Shown here piece after piece: positions 25,671 through 39,727 of a DNA stretch of 64,000 nt (within the stretch, counting starts at the first letter, position 1; the number at the start of each line of letters is the position of its first letter). The notes beneath the pieces were generated by a model, which worked only from the letters and a program-made list of their open reading frames with translations, was not told the DNA's origin and did not search any database. A program made the position numbers and the translations under genes. Source of the stretch: Plenodomus lindquistii (taxonomy: Eukaryota; Ascomycota; Dothideomycetes; Pleosporales; Leptosphaeriaceae); NCBI GenBank assembly GCA_025504975.1, contig JANUWI010000021.1, positions 1 through 64,000 of the forward strand, in the 5' to 3' direction.

Positions 25671-28600
25671 AATAGTAGCTATAAATTAAATAAGTTAATA
25701 TATTAATACTTTAATAGTTATCTAATATAGCCTATTTCTTAGCTATAGTCTATAGGCTAGAGAGTAGGTTAAGCTAAAAAACTAGCTAAAATACTACAAT
25801 ATTAGCTTATAGTTTAACTAAATTTTAATAATAGAAGATTCTAATAAACTTTTTTTTTCTCTATATAATATTATAATTAAAAATCTACTAGAGTTAAAAG
25901 TATAGTATAAAGCCTAATTTAAACAAGGTTTAAAAATAAAAAAATTTAAGTAACTATATTATTATTAGTAGAGTTATAGAATTCTTACCTAAAAATAATA
26001 TCTAAAAAGAATATTAAATAGTAATTTTCTTTAGATTAGAAATAAATTAAAGTACTTTTATAACTAAGTAACTAGTATTAAATAGCTTAATCTCTAGCTA
26101 ATATTAATAAATAGCTAGTAATTTTAGTATAGTAAATATATTCTACTATTTTAATAAAAAAATCTAGCTATTTCTAAACTTACGTTTATATTAAGTTTTA
26201 TTATAAGAGTTTTATAGTAATACCTATAATACCTATAGTTATATAGGCAAGTAATAAATTCTAAAATATATAGCTAGTAAAAAAAATATGTTTTATTAAA
26301 TAAAAACTATATAAGTATATTAAAAGATAAAATATATTATATTTCTATAGCTCTATTTAATTTATACCTATAATTATAATTAATTTAAAAATAATATTAT
26401 AGTTTATATAGGCTAAAATAAATAAAGTTTTACTATTTTAATTCCTTTAAATAGCGTATATTTTAAAGTAATAGTATTTATTCTACTCTAAATTAAAAAG
26501 CTATTTAAATATCATTTTAAATAGCTTTAATCTATTTATAAATAGTATAACTTTTATTTAACTAGTATAGGTATTAATAAGAATAGCCTAGTAGTAAATA
26601 GTAAATTAACTAGATTTAAAAAGTAAGCTAGTAGGGTTAATATAAATAACATCTAAAAACTATTTTTAAAATTTAAATAGAAAGCTATAAAAATTAGCTT
26701 TAAAGTAAGCTTTAATTTATAAAATATAAAAATTAGCTATAGAGAAATACTTTATTTTTATAGCTAGCTTTATAATCTTTTTTTTTAAGTAGGTATATAT
26801 TATTACTAATAAGTAAACTATATATTTATAATTAATAAACGTAGTACAGTAATACTAAAAATATAGCTAATATTTTAATATTATTTAAAATAAAAAAGAT
26901 AAAGTATAAACTCTTTATTAAAATAGTTTTAATAAAGTTAAAAGTAAAATTTATTAATTTATAAATAACATCTAAATACTAAAGTATTAAATAGAAAATA
27001 AAATTATATCTAGCTTTAGTATTAATTAGAGATTTTTTTATAGTAAAATAATTTACGTTACTAAAAAAAAGTAAAAGAATAATAGCTATACTAATAATAT
27101 AAAAACCTTTAAATTAGCTTTTATACTTTTTTTCTACTTTATTTTAGTAAAGCTATAGAGATTTTATATTAGAGTATTAGTTATTATAACATATATACTT
27201 GTTATTAGGTATATTAAAAGTATATTAATATCTAAACAAAGTTTTTTTTTTAGCTAAAGTTTACTATATAAATACTAATTTTAATATTATTTTTAAGTAA
27301 AAAGGCTTAGAAAAGCTAATATACTAGATTAATATCTACTAAACTTTTATTATAAAAACTTAAAGTATAGATATTTTTTACTAGGTAAAGACTAGTTAAG
27401 AATTTTAGTACTAAAGCTTTAAAACTATACTAAAAGTAGCTAGAGTATTCTAAATAAATTTATAAAAAGTTCTTTTCTTCTATATAGAAGTATTAGGTAG
27501 TTAGTTTATTTTAATTTACTTAGTATTTACTCTTTTAAATTAGCCTACTTTATATTTTATTAATAAATATATTAGTTAGCTTTATTTTTAGCTACTTTAA
27601 TATTTAGTTTTAAATTTTTATTAAAATATTCTTTTTTAGTATAATAATTTTTAAAATAGTAGTTATATTAATATATTAGTTATTTAACACTAACCTAGAG
27701 ATTAGCTATAGTACTAGAATAGAAAAGTAAAAGTATCTTTATAATTTAATTATTTTTATATCTATTTAGCTAAAGTAATTATATTAAAAAAAATATATAT
27801 AAAGTTATAATACAACTAGTAATATTTTATATTAGTAGTAAGCTATATTTCTAGTAAAGGCTACTAAAAAAACTTATATACTATAGGCTAAAGGTAATTA
27901 AAAAGTAAATAATAAATTTAAATTATAGAATAATAAGTTTTTTATTATTAGCTTTAGATTTATACTTAGCTCTCTATAATTACTTAGTTTATAAGCTAAT
28001 TATTTAGCTATTTTAAGTAAATACTATTAGATAGATGTTAATATTTTAAAGTATAGCTTTTCTAGTTAGCTAATACTAGATTTAAAAGCTTTAAACTATA
28101 GCTAGGCTACTATTTTTTTTTCTAAATAGAAAAGCTTTAGTATAATAGTAATAAGTAGCTAAAAATATAGTATAAATTTTAATCTAGCGTTTATACTATA
28201 TTTTATAGTAGTAATTTATAATTTAAATATATATTTAAAGTATTATATTAGCTAAGTAAATATTATTATAGTAAAAAAAGCTTTTAAAAGTTTTAATTTT
28301 TAAAATATCTATAATTCTATTTAGTTAAAGTACCTAATATTTAAATAATTATAGTTTAAAAACTTTATTAATTAATATAATAATAGGTTTACTAGCTTCT
28401 ACTTTTTAATATTTAATATAGACATTCTCTATTAAAAATAGTTTACTAATTCTATAAATACGTAAGTTAGTTTAAAGTTAATCTAAAATTTAAATATAGG
28501 CCTATTTACTTAGTAAAAAGTAGTTAAATTAGGTTAAAAATTAATATAATTTTACTTTATTTTCTAATAACTCCTTTAAAAAAGAAAAACTAGTAGAATA

Positions 28601-31600
28601 TAGAGTTTTTTCTAGAGTAAAAGTATAAATCTTTTTATAAATAAAAAAGTAATAGTAAAAGTAATATAAGTTTTTTTTTTTAGAAATATCTACCTATTTA
28701 TAGTTTTTATTTTAGTAAAAAAATAGGTTATACTATTTTAATATAAAATAAATTTATAGATAGTTAATACTTACTAAATTTTAATACTAAATCAATTTAA
28801 CTATTTATATAACTTTACTATATTATTAAAGTATTTATAAAAAATAAAATGTATATACTAAATAATTATAATTTATAAACTTTTTTATATAGTTTAAATA
28901 ATACTACTAATAATTAAGTTCTAAAGTAAAAGCTTTAATATATTAAACTAGTATTAAAAGAAATTACTTTATTCTAGTTTAAAGTATAATCTAGAACTAT
29001 TAAGCTATAGTTTAGTAGATAGTAGTTATATAGTAATATATAGTTATATAGCTATTCTAACTAATTAGTTTAAAATATAATTTTTTTATACTAAAAGTAT
29101 TAATTATTAAAATAGAGTTATTAATAAAATATAATAAATTTATTTTCTATAAGTTATAAAATAGTTTATATTCTATATTACTAGATTAATAATTAAGTAT
29201 TTTTTAAATTCTATTTTACTATAATAAAAAGTATTTCTATTAAAGATTATAACTTAATATTACTATAATTATTTATATACTATACACTAGTTTTTTTATA
29301 GTAAATTATTTAATAGTTATAGGTTTAAATTATAATTAAATTATAAAATTTATAACCTATACTTTTATAGATTAGATTTATATAAAATATAAAACTTATA
29401 AAACTTATATTATTTTACTTTACTAGAGATATCTATTTTTTTTAAATTAATTTTAAAATGTTTATAACTATATTTTAAAAATATACTACTATAGGTAAAT
29501 TGTAATATAATAATAATTCTAATTTAAATTAGTATATAAAAATTTCTAAATACTAAATATTAAATATTAGAGTTTAGTTTTACTATTTAAAATTAAAATA
29601 AAATTAATCTAGAGTTAATATAAAATTACTATAAAATTAATATAAAATAAATATAAAATAAATATAAAATTAATATTAAATTAATAAAAAATTAAAATAA
29701 AAATAATATAAATTCTAGTAATCTACTAGTATTAAAGCTTTTATTTATACTATACTCTTATAATTTCTTTATAATATTAAATTTAAATTATATTTTTAGA
29801 ATTTTTTTTTACTAATTTAGTAAAGCCTAATATACTATTATTTATTTTATTAAATAGTAAATTAAAATATTTAAAATATTATTAGAATACTTATATATAT
29901 TACTATATATATAATAAAATATTTAACTACTTTAAAAAAGTTTTAATTACTTTTACTATTTACTTTTATTTACTTTAACCTTTCTACTAGAATATTTTAA
30001 AAACTTGTTAGAATATATATTATAATATTACTACTTTTTATTTATTATAAACCTATATTTTTATTAAGTAGTAAACTTTTTTTATTTATTATATAATAAA
30101 GCTATGTTTTATTATAATAGTAACTTTTATCTATAGAAACCTTTTAATAAACTAATATTTTTATTTTTTAGATAATTTTATAAGAAATAGATAACTATAC
30201 TAAATGCTATTTAAAACTATTTTATAGTATACTAGATATAAATTATATAGAAATTTCTAATGTACTTTAACCTATATACTAATATAGTAAATAGATAAAA
30301 ATTTATTTAAAATCTAGAATTACTACTAAATTTTAGTTTATATATTTTACTTTTTTAATAGAACTATAAAAACATAATTTTATAGGTTTTTATTATATTA
30401 AACTAATAAAACTATAGTTTATCTAGCTTTTTATTTAAAATAAGCTAATTTAAATACTTTTTCTATTTATATATCTTAACTTTTATATTATAGAATAAAA
30501 ATTATTATTTTTAGTAATAAATTAGATTATATTACTAGTTTATTTATAAGTATTATTTAGTTTTTTTAATTAACTACTTATAAATACATTTTAGGTTCTA
30601 GCTTTAATTAATACTAAAAAATTTTTTAATTAATCTAAATTTAAATTTTAATAAGGTGTACTTAACCTAAGTATATAGGCTTAAAGTTCTATAGTTTTAC
30701 TAGTTTAAATTATAATTAAAAAGTTTATATTTAATAGTACTAAAGTAAAAACTTAAAAACTACTAATAATTTATAAAAATAATAATAAAAGCTAATACCT
30801 ATCTCTATATATAGAAAATTAATTTAACTTTTAAATATATAATAGAGAATAACTAGGTTTTATAAAAGGTTAATAAATTTATTAAATTTCTAAAATATAG
30901 AGAATAACTAGAATTAAAAAGAATTTAAGTTTATTTAGATAAAAGTAATAAATTTACTAACTATAACTTTTAATTATACTATATAAGTAATACTCTATGT
31001 ACCTACTATATTAGTAGCTTAAAAAATTAAAATAAAACTATTTAAATAACTTTTTTTACTTAACTTAATTTTTAGATTATTATTTAATTTTTAATTAAAA
31101 CTTTTAAATTTATTAATATTATAAGTAAATTTAACTCTGTATTAAACTTTTTTTAATATTTTTATTAGGCTATATTTATTAGACTATGTTTTTTCTATTT
31201 ATAAAAGTTTACCTATAAATAATAATAAGTAGACTTATAATTTAAATAAAAAGTAGATTAATTTTTAATATCTAATTAATAATAAAGCTAAATATTTTTT
31301 TTTAGTAAATTAATAATAGCTATACTTAATAAAAATATTATTCTAGATAATAGATAAAGTATAGTAGAAAATGCTTTTAATAGCTATATATAAATTAAAA
31401 TAACTTTTCTTTACTTTTAAAGTATATTTTTAAAACTATAGTATATTAAACTATATATAATATTAAAAATAGATTTATTAAATATTTAAAAATATAAGTT
31501 CTAGCTTTTATATTTATATATAAAGTTTTAACTATTACTAAATTAATTTTTTTTTAATATTATATAGTATTTAATAGCTTTTAATAGAGAAAAATAGAAT

Positions 31601-34600
31601 TATTCTAAAAATAACTATTAGTAAACCTTTTTTTTATAGTAGTTTTAAATTATAAGCTAGAACTATATTAAAATCTACTCTAGATAGTATTTAAAAAGAT
31701 ATATTAAAAAATACTATATTTTACTTAATATTTTAAACTCTATAATATTATAAAATATTATAATTTTAGTAAGTATTAGCTATTAAAACTTTTAAAAAAG
31801 TAGTAAATAACTACTAGAACTATAATAAACTAGAGTACTATACTACTATATATATATAATAATAAATAAACTAGAAAATAAATAGAAATTAAATAGAAAA
31901 ATTATATATTACTATAGAAGAAAAATAAATAGAAATTAATTAAAAAATGTTATATTACTATAGAAGTATAAAATATAATATAATTAGTTTTAAAAGTATT
32001 AAATAATCTAAAATTAAACTATTAGTATAATCTATTAAACTTTAGTTTAAAAATTATTTTTAAGTTTCTACTATTTTATTTTAACTATTATATGATCTAG
32101 AAGTTAGTATAAAACTACTATTACTAATTAATATAAATATCTAAAAAAGATTTTTCTTTAATTTTTATAGTATTATTTATTATTTTTATATTCTAGACTA
32201 TAATTTTAAAGCTACTATACTTAATAATACTTAGAGAATTTAAAAACTAATTTTTTATAAATATATAATATAATTATCTCTATCTAATTATAAATATATA
32301 GAACTCTAGGTAACTTAATAATTCTATTATATTTTAACGCTTTTAAAATACTATAGTTACTATAAATTATTTAAGTATAAAGTACTTTTTTTTAGCTTTT
32401 ATAATTAACTTTTTATCTATTAAATATATATTAATAATAGAGTTATAGATTACTTTAATAATTTTAATGTTATTAAATTAGAAAATATTTTTTTATACTT
32501 TAAGAATTTTAAAAGCTATATATAGTATATTAAGCTTATTAATAGAAACTTTAAAAAAAAAGCTATTAGTAGCTATTAAAAAAAGTAATTTCTATAATAT
32601 TTAAACTAAATATTTAAAATATATTCTAACTAAAAAAAAATAGAAGTATATTTAAAAAAACTAAAAGTATTCTATAGCTAGGTCTAACCTACTAATATAA
32701 CATCTAGAAAATTCTTTTTAAATATTAAAGAATGTTATAAATTATTTACTTTTAAACTTTTTTAAATAGCTAATTTTATACTAGGTCTATAATTTTCTTT
32801 TCTACTATTAATATAGATAGATAATTTATAAAATAGCTTTTAAAAGCTTAAGTTTTTAGTTCTAGTAATTCTACCTTAATATTACTTTAATTCTAATTAT
32901 TATATAAATCTAAAAACTAATACTTTTAATATAAAAGTAATTAGAATTATATTTAAAAACTATTTTAATAATATATAGTACCTACTAAGTATTTATAATA
33001 AAGCTTAGAGTAGATTAGAATTTTAGTAAAAAATGTATTATAAAATATTATTAATAATAAGTACAATTTTTGATAAATATAAAGCTAATTTAATTCTAGT
33101 TAAATACTTAATTATAATCTATATTTATTCTTTATTTCTTTAGTATTCTATAAATATAAAATTTTTAAATTTATAATAAACTAACTATATTAAACCTAAA
33201 AATTTAGTTAAATTCTAAATTAATTACTTTTTAATTAAAAGTTAAAATTATATAAATTAAATATTATTTTTAGTAAAAATTTAAAATATATAGATATTTA
33301 TAGTTACTTAAAATAAAGTATAAAAAAGTTTTAAAAAGTATAATAGAATTATTTTCTTTTAATTTAACTATTTTATTTAACTATATTAGGTATTAACTAG
33401 TAGAGTAATATACTAAATTTTTTTTATTAATAACTATTATTTTATTTTAACTAATTTTAATAATATTACTAGATTGTTTATAATTTATAAAAGCTTTACT
33501 AAAAAATAACTTATAATTTTTTAAAATAGAATACTTTTTACTACTTTTCTAGTATTAAATATATAATAGCCTTTTTTTTATAGTTACTACTTTTAGATTT
33601 CTATAATTAATTATTATTTAGCTTAATTTAGTACTAAAAAAACCTTACATATTATTTTTATAAAATTAGTATTAGAAAAGAATATAAGCTATTTATAAAT
33701 AAAATATAGATAACTATATAACTTACTAAAAACTTAATTTAAAATAAATCTATTTTAAAAAAAATTTAATAGAGAAATTTAGATATTATTTTATACTAGC
33801 TTATATTTTATTTTAGAAAAATATATATAGCTATTATTAGATTCTAGTAATTATAAATTTTTTTTTATAAAACTTTATAATAAAGTAATAATTTATTAAA
33901 GGTTTATTTAACTATTTATATAATAGGTATTTTATATTAGATTTCTAATTATAGCGCTTTATTTATATTTTTCTTATAGTTTAAATTCTATAATATTATA
34001 AATATTAAAATAATACTCTATACTCTAATTTATTAATAAACTAAAAGTAAAATAAAAACTATAATAAAGTATACTAATTAAGAACTATAGCGTTTTATAA
34101 TATATAACTATAATAATTAAAGTAACTTTTTTTTAATAAACTAGATCTAGATATAACTTCTATATATATTAATAGAACTACTACTATACTAGTTTCTAGA
34201 TAGTTTAATACCTAGATAGAGCTTAAACTAGTAGTATTAATAGGTAATATATTCTATTAAAAACTTTAACTACTAAAAAGCTTTTAGTATTTATATTTAA
34301 GTCTATAATATTTAGAAACTATATTAAAAATAAATAGTACTTGTTAAAAACTTAATAAATTCTACTTTTAATATCTATTAAGTTCTAGTTATCTAGGGTT
34401 TACTTTTTACTTAGTTATTTATTAACTATATAACTAAGCTAAAAGCTATCTAAACTATAATAAAGTTATTTTTAAAATTATAAATAAAATAAGTATATTT
34501 ATAAATCTAAATAATTTTTAGATTCTAAAATATATAGTAAATTTATATATAATATTTTATATAAACATTTTACTATATTTTTATAAAAATATAAAGCTTT

Positions 34601-36480
34601 TAAACTACTAGCTAATAAAAAATAAAGTATAATAAAGTAAAGATTAAAAAGAATTTTAGCTAGTAAAAGTATTTTAATTTAAATTAGGAAAAAGTATAAG
34701 CCTAGCTAGATAGAATATTATATAGAAAAAATCTAGTATTCTGTTTTTAATTTTATAAACTTTTTCTATAAATTATAAACTTTATATTTAAAATATTTTT
34801 ATTACTTAGATACCTTTTATATAGTATATTAATATTTTTAGATTAGATAAAAGCTATATTATATTTAGTAAAGAAATTATATTTTCTATATTTAATAGTT
34901 ATTTTATTATTTATATATAAAACTTATATTTAATATATAAAACTAGTATATAGTTTTTTTCTATTAAAATCTTTAGCTAAGTAAAATAACTATTATAAAT
35001 AGATATAATAGCTTTTTAAAACTTATCTATATACTACTATAATCTATTAACTTTTACTTTACTTTAATAAACTTTATCTATATTTAATTTTTAGTTTTAA
35101 ATACTTTTACAATTTAGAAACTTTATAGTAAAATTCTTAATAGGTTTATTATTTCTTTTACTACTACTAAAATCTAGAGCTTTTTTTAAATTATAAGTAG
35201 CTAAAGGTACCCTATTTATAGAAAAATGCTATATTCTAGTAGTATAGTATATATAGTAAAGCTTTTAAAATTATAAAGTACTACTATTATTATAATATAT
35301 ACTTATTATAGAAATATATAAATATTTAAAAAGATTATAAAAAGTTTTAAGTAAATTAAAGAAAATAGCTAGATACTAGTTAATACTTTTTATTTAGAAA
35401 ATTATAATAAGTATTTATTTTAAACCTATAGATTTTAATAAATATATAAAATTAAATATATTTTAGAATAAAGTTTAAATAAAGTATGCGTAAAAAGTTT
35501 AATAGGCTAAAAACTATGTACTTAAAAGTATAGAAATAAAAGTAACTATAAAGTCTATTTAATAATTATATTAAAAGTACATTTAATTAATATTTAAGTA
35601 TATATAATAAAAGTATATAGTATAAAATATTTAAAATAAAATTATTATACTTAAAAATTAATAATACTTTTTAAAGTTAACTATTTTCTTTATTATACTT
35701 ATTATTAATAAATAAAAACTAAAAACTAATATTTATTTAAATAAGATAGTAAGAATAAAATTATCTTTATATTTCTACTAGTTTTTTATTTATCTTCTAA
35801 TATACTTATAATCTAGAGATAAGTCTATAGAATATAATATTATAAGCTAGTAAAAGGTTTTAATAGATATATATAATATAAGTAGAAAAAGTTAATAATA
35901 CTATATTATTAGCTTATATTTTAGCTACTAATTGTTATAAAATATATTTTCTATAAAAATTATTTACTAAATTTAAATTAATACTTAGAAGTATAAATAA
36001 TATTTAATAAATATACTATATATAATACTTAAAGGGGTAATATATATTTAAATCTATATTACTAATAAAATATTATAAATTCTACTACTAATTCTACTTT
36101 ATAATATTTTTTTAAAATTTAAAATTTTAATATCTATTTTTAAATGTAATAATAATTATTTTATTTCTATTACTAATTTTAATTAGAATAAATTCTATTC
36201 TAAGCATATATATAAAGAAGTATATTATATAAATAAATACTATATAAAATATAGAAGTATAAGTAAAAAAAAATTAACTAGTATATAATATAAAAATTCT
36301 ATAGTAATTATACTATAATTTTTAGTTCTTTAATATTATATAGAGTTTCTCCTTCTCTACTCTATTATATCTAAGTTACTTAGAAAAAGACTTTCTAATA
36401 TTAGCTCTACTTAGTAAAGAATTATAATAATACTTTAAAAGTAATTAATAATATACTATAAATATAACTACTACTTTATT
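25670..36480. other. Long degraded AT-rich tract, no identifiable gene
   Basis: Nearly 11 kb with stops in all frames. 26.1-27.0 kb has a plus-strand reading of moderate length (for example around 26,440-26,700) that may be a former coding region, but no family motif was recognised. Around 34.1-34.4 kb a vague copia-integrase-like pattern was considered and not accepted. The 29.5-30.0 kb part is especially poor in G and C, with runs of 'attaatataaa'. No promoter, tRNA or terminator signal was seen. Confidence 0.45.
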
Positions 36481-36855
36481 ATTATAAAAAAGGAAGCTAC
36501 TAGAGATATTCTAGCCTACGTGGAGATATATTATAGATTTTTTAAATAAATCTATACTATAGACCTAGAATACTTTATAGTATATATAATAGCGTTTATA
36601 TAGAACTAAATAGCCTATACTACTATAGGCGTTAGAGATAAATTAATTAAACTAATTAAAAAAAATTATAGAAATATAAAAGAAGCTAAAATAAAGATTA
36701 TACAGTATATTAATATAATCTCTCTAAAAAAAAAGAAAATAATTATAAAGAGTATTAATTTAGTAATTATATCTATAGATAATATAAAACCTAGTATATT
36801 ACTTATATATACTAGAAAAAAAAAATATAGAAAGTTTTTAGTAATTTATAGATAA
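36481..36855 (+). pseudogene. Open, coding-like stretch without ATG (unknown protein)
   Basis: One plus-strand frame runs from 36,481 to about 36,855 with only four stops, and is uninterrupted for ~70 codons after 36,620. The sequence is Lys/Ile/Glu/Tyr-rich and probably helical: EATRDILAYVEIYYRFFK near the start, then GVRDKLIKLIKKNYRNIKEA, then YTRKKKYRKFLVIYR near the end. No ATG is available, which fits a RIP-damaged gene (ATG to ATA). I do not recognise the family. It may belong to the same element as the inverted-repeat structure starting at 37,466, or lie just outside it. Confidence 0.35.
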
Positions 36856-37465
36856 AGAAAATTAGGATATTATTATAGTATAGTAACTAAATAGTAGTTA
36901 TAATTTAATTTTCTATAAACCTTTATAATTTTTACTTTTTAGTAATTAAAGTTTATAAAAAGTATATAAATCTTTTTTAAATATATAAATAGATTAGAAA
37001 ACGTATATATAGCTACTAGAGTTTAGTTTTATAATAAAAAAAAGCTTTTAGACTAGGCGCTATAATCTTTCTACCTATTATTTATAATATAGTTAATATA
37101 AGTACTAAACGCGTTAAGAAAATAGCTATATATAAAGTAGACTATTTTTTAATTACCTTTTAGTAGAATAAAATAACTATTAAACTATCTATTAGTTTAA
37201 TAAAAGGAGTTAAGCTGTAGAAAAAATTATTTAGTAATATTATAGCTTAAAGCTATAGATACTTTTATTTAAAAGCTATAAAGTATTACTACTAGTATAC
37301 TTCTATATATTACTATAATCTATTAGGTTTAGAAAATAATATAAAGCTAGATAGTATTTTAATTACTTTCTATATTAAATTTAAATAGTACTATTAATAA
37401 TAATAGAATATTAAAACTTACTATTAGGTATAGTAAATATATAGTTAATAGTAGTATATAGTATA

Positions 37466-37615
37466 GTTACTAGTAAATATAGCTTTACTTTTAGTATATA
37501 GCTATTATATTATTTTTATACTATTTATAAAGTAAAGCTATAGTACTAGTATAAATTTATTATAATTTTAAATAAGCTTCTAGCTATAAGTAGTAGAACT
37601 ATTTCTAGAATTATT
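37466..37615 (+). repeat. Left terminal inverted repeat of the 2.26-kb element
   Basis: The first ~100 bp match the reverse complement of 39,626-39,725 closely; the inner ~50 bp match more loosely. Differences are transitions plus a short A/T difference in the middle. Confidence 0.65.
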
Positions 37616-39579
37616 AGTAGCTATTTATTAGCTTTATACTTTTCTAAGTATAATACTACTACCTAAAGTAGCCTAAATATTATTTTTATTTTATATTCTA
37701 GGCGTGTTACGCCTATTATTAAGTATAATACTCTAATTAGATTAGTTAAACTATAGTTTTTAATTAGCTATTATATAAACTATACTATATAAAAAAACTA
37801 ATAATATTATATTTTATATCTATTTAAAATACTTCTTTTTAATTATTATACTAAGTTAGTTCTATTTTCTATTTAATATTTTTAAATACTTTTTAATATA
37901 AAGCGTTAAATACTCTATGCTACGTAAAATAAATATTATACTATATATTATTAATTAGAGTTTATAGAAATAGAGAAGATCTAAATTACTATTTATATTA
38001 GAGTTTTCTAATATTTAGCCTAGAAAATAATATTAAAACCCTTCTATATATATAGTTAATCTCTTTTTAGAAATTAGTTTATTAGTTTAAAATTTAAAGT
38101 AGTTATCTACTAGAAAGCTAGATTTATAAAAAGAGAGTACTTTTACGCTAAATTAAGCTAGAAAAGTATACTTTAGCTATAAAAACTATTTTAGAAGAAC
38201 TAGTACTATAAAATAATAAAGTAAAAATACTACTACTAATAACTAATATATTTCTAACTACTATAGAATTAGTATTAAAACTATATTTTTAAGTACGTAA
38301 TTATACTTAAAGCTAAAAAGTTACTTTTTACTAGTACTTTAAATTAGATTAAATAAATTATTAGAAAGCTTTTTAAAGATATTATAGTAGTAGTAGATAA
38401 AAAGTAAACTATAGTAAAAAAATAGAGATTAGAGTAATTAATTAAATATAAATTTATATAAATATTATAGCCTACTATATTATATAAGCTTTTATTTAAG
38501 CTCTAGTAGTAAAGAGTAAATATTATTTAAAATCTTTAGAATTATATAATTAATTTTAGAAGACTATATAGAATTCTAGGCGTAGAACTTTACTTTAACC
38601 TATTTATATTTAGGTATACTAAACTCTAAAACTTCTATATCTATAATAGCTACTATATTTAGTTTATTATTAATAAGTATATAATCTAGAGTTAGATCTC
38701 TATAGTAGAATATAGTATAGCTATTACTAAAGTGTTAGATTCTTTCTATTAAGTATATATTATTTGTATTAAATTATATACTAGGCCTAGAGTTTTAAAG
38801 TGCGTTAATAAGCCTATTATAGTATTCTATACGTGTTTTATAAAAGCTATATTTCTAGTTTAGTATATTTATAGTAGATAAGTATTAAAAAAAGATGTTA
38901 TAATATACTTTAAAGTTTATATATCTAAAAAAGTTACTACGTAGACCTATCTAGTTTCTAATAAATTTTAATATCTATATAGTTACTTTTTTTACCTATA
39001 CTTTATATAAAATATATAAAATATTATAGAGTAGTTTTCTAATAAATCTAGATATAAAAATATTACTAAAGCTATTTTTTTTATAAGCTTTAAACACTTC
39101 TAGAATAGGTATATAGATTAATAAAGTAATAAATTATAGTACTTCTACCTCTAAAATCTTTATATTAGGCTTTTTTTTAACTATATAGTTAGAGTTTTAT
39201 AGGTACTATATTAATTTATTAATTTTATCTATAGTTATATTTTTAGCTTTTATTATATTAATAATAGTAGTAAAGTTAGTATTAAAAATAATAGGCATAA
39301 TAGGTTTTTTAGAAAAAAAGTATCTTTAATAAAGTAATTATTAGTAGAAAAGGAAATATAGTAGAAAAAAAAATAGTTTTATAGTAAAAAAATAAAAAAA
39401 GGATAAATTAAAGCTATAATATAGAGAGGTTTATAAAAACTAAAGTTTAATTATTATAGTATTATAGTAGTAGAGTAATATACTATTTAAAAGAAAAATA
39501 AGTAGTAAAAATAAGCGTAACGTGTTTAGAATATAGAAATAGAATAATATATAGACTACTTTAGATAGTAGTATTATAC

Positions 39580-39725
39580 TTAAAAAAGTTATAGAGCTAA
39601 AAAATAGCTAGAAGTTTATTTAAAATTACTATATATCTATAGTAGTACTATAGCTTTACTTTATAAAGAGTATAGAAATACTATTACTACTATATACTAA
39701 AAGTAAAGCTATATTTACTAGTAAC
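39580..39725 (-). repeat. Right terminal inverted repeat of the 2.26-kb element
   Basis: Reverse-complement partner of 37,466-37,615. The outer edge is the GTAAC at 39,721-39,725, followed by TA. Confidence 0.65.
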
Positions 39726-39727
39726 TA

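Larger units (their letters stand above)
37466..39725. mobile_element. 2.26-kb element with long terminal inverted repeats, TA-flanked
   Basis: The segment starting at 37,466 (GTTACTAGTAAATATAGC...) and the reverse complement of the segment ending at 39,725 are almost identical for about 100 bp. They share 'agctttacttttagtatata' and 'ctatagctttactttataaa', with weaker similarity for another ~50 bp inward (a 'tagctagaag.ttatttaaaatta' patch in both). Both ends abut a TA dinucleotide (37,464-37,465 and 39,726-39,727), as in Tc1/mariner-superfamily insertions. The size fits an autonomous fungal element. The interior has frames with TAA/TAG stops but no readable DDE motif, so the superfamily rests on ends and size. 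Confidence 0.6.

Noticed and set aside
34140..34340. Possible copia integrase segment on the plus strand
   Set aside because: Only a loose match after assuming many mutations; no catalytic Glu context or neighbouring RT could be read.
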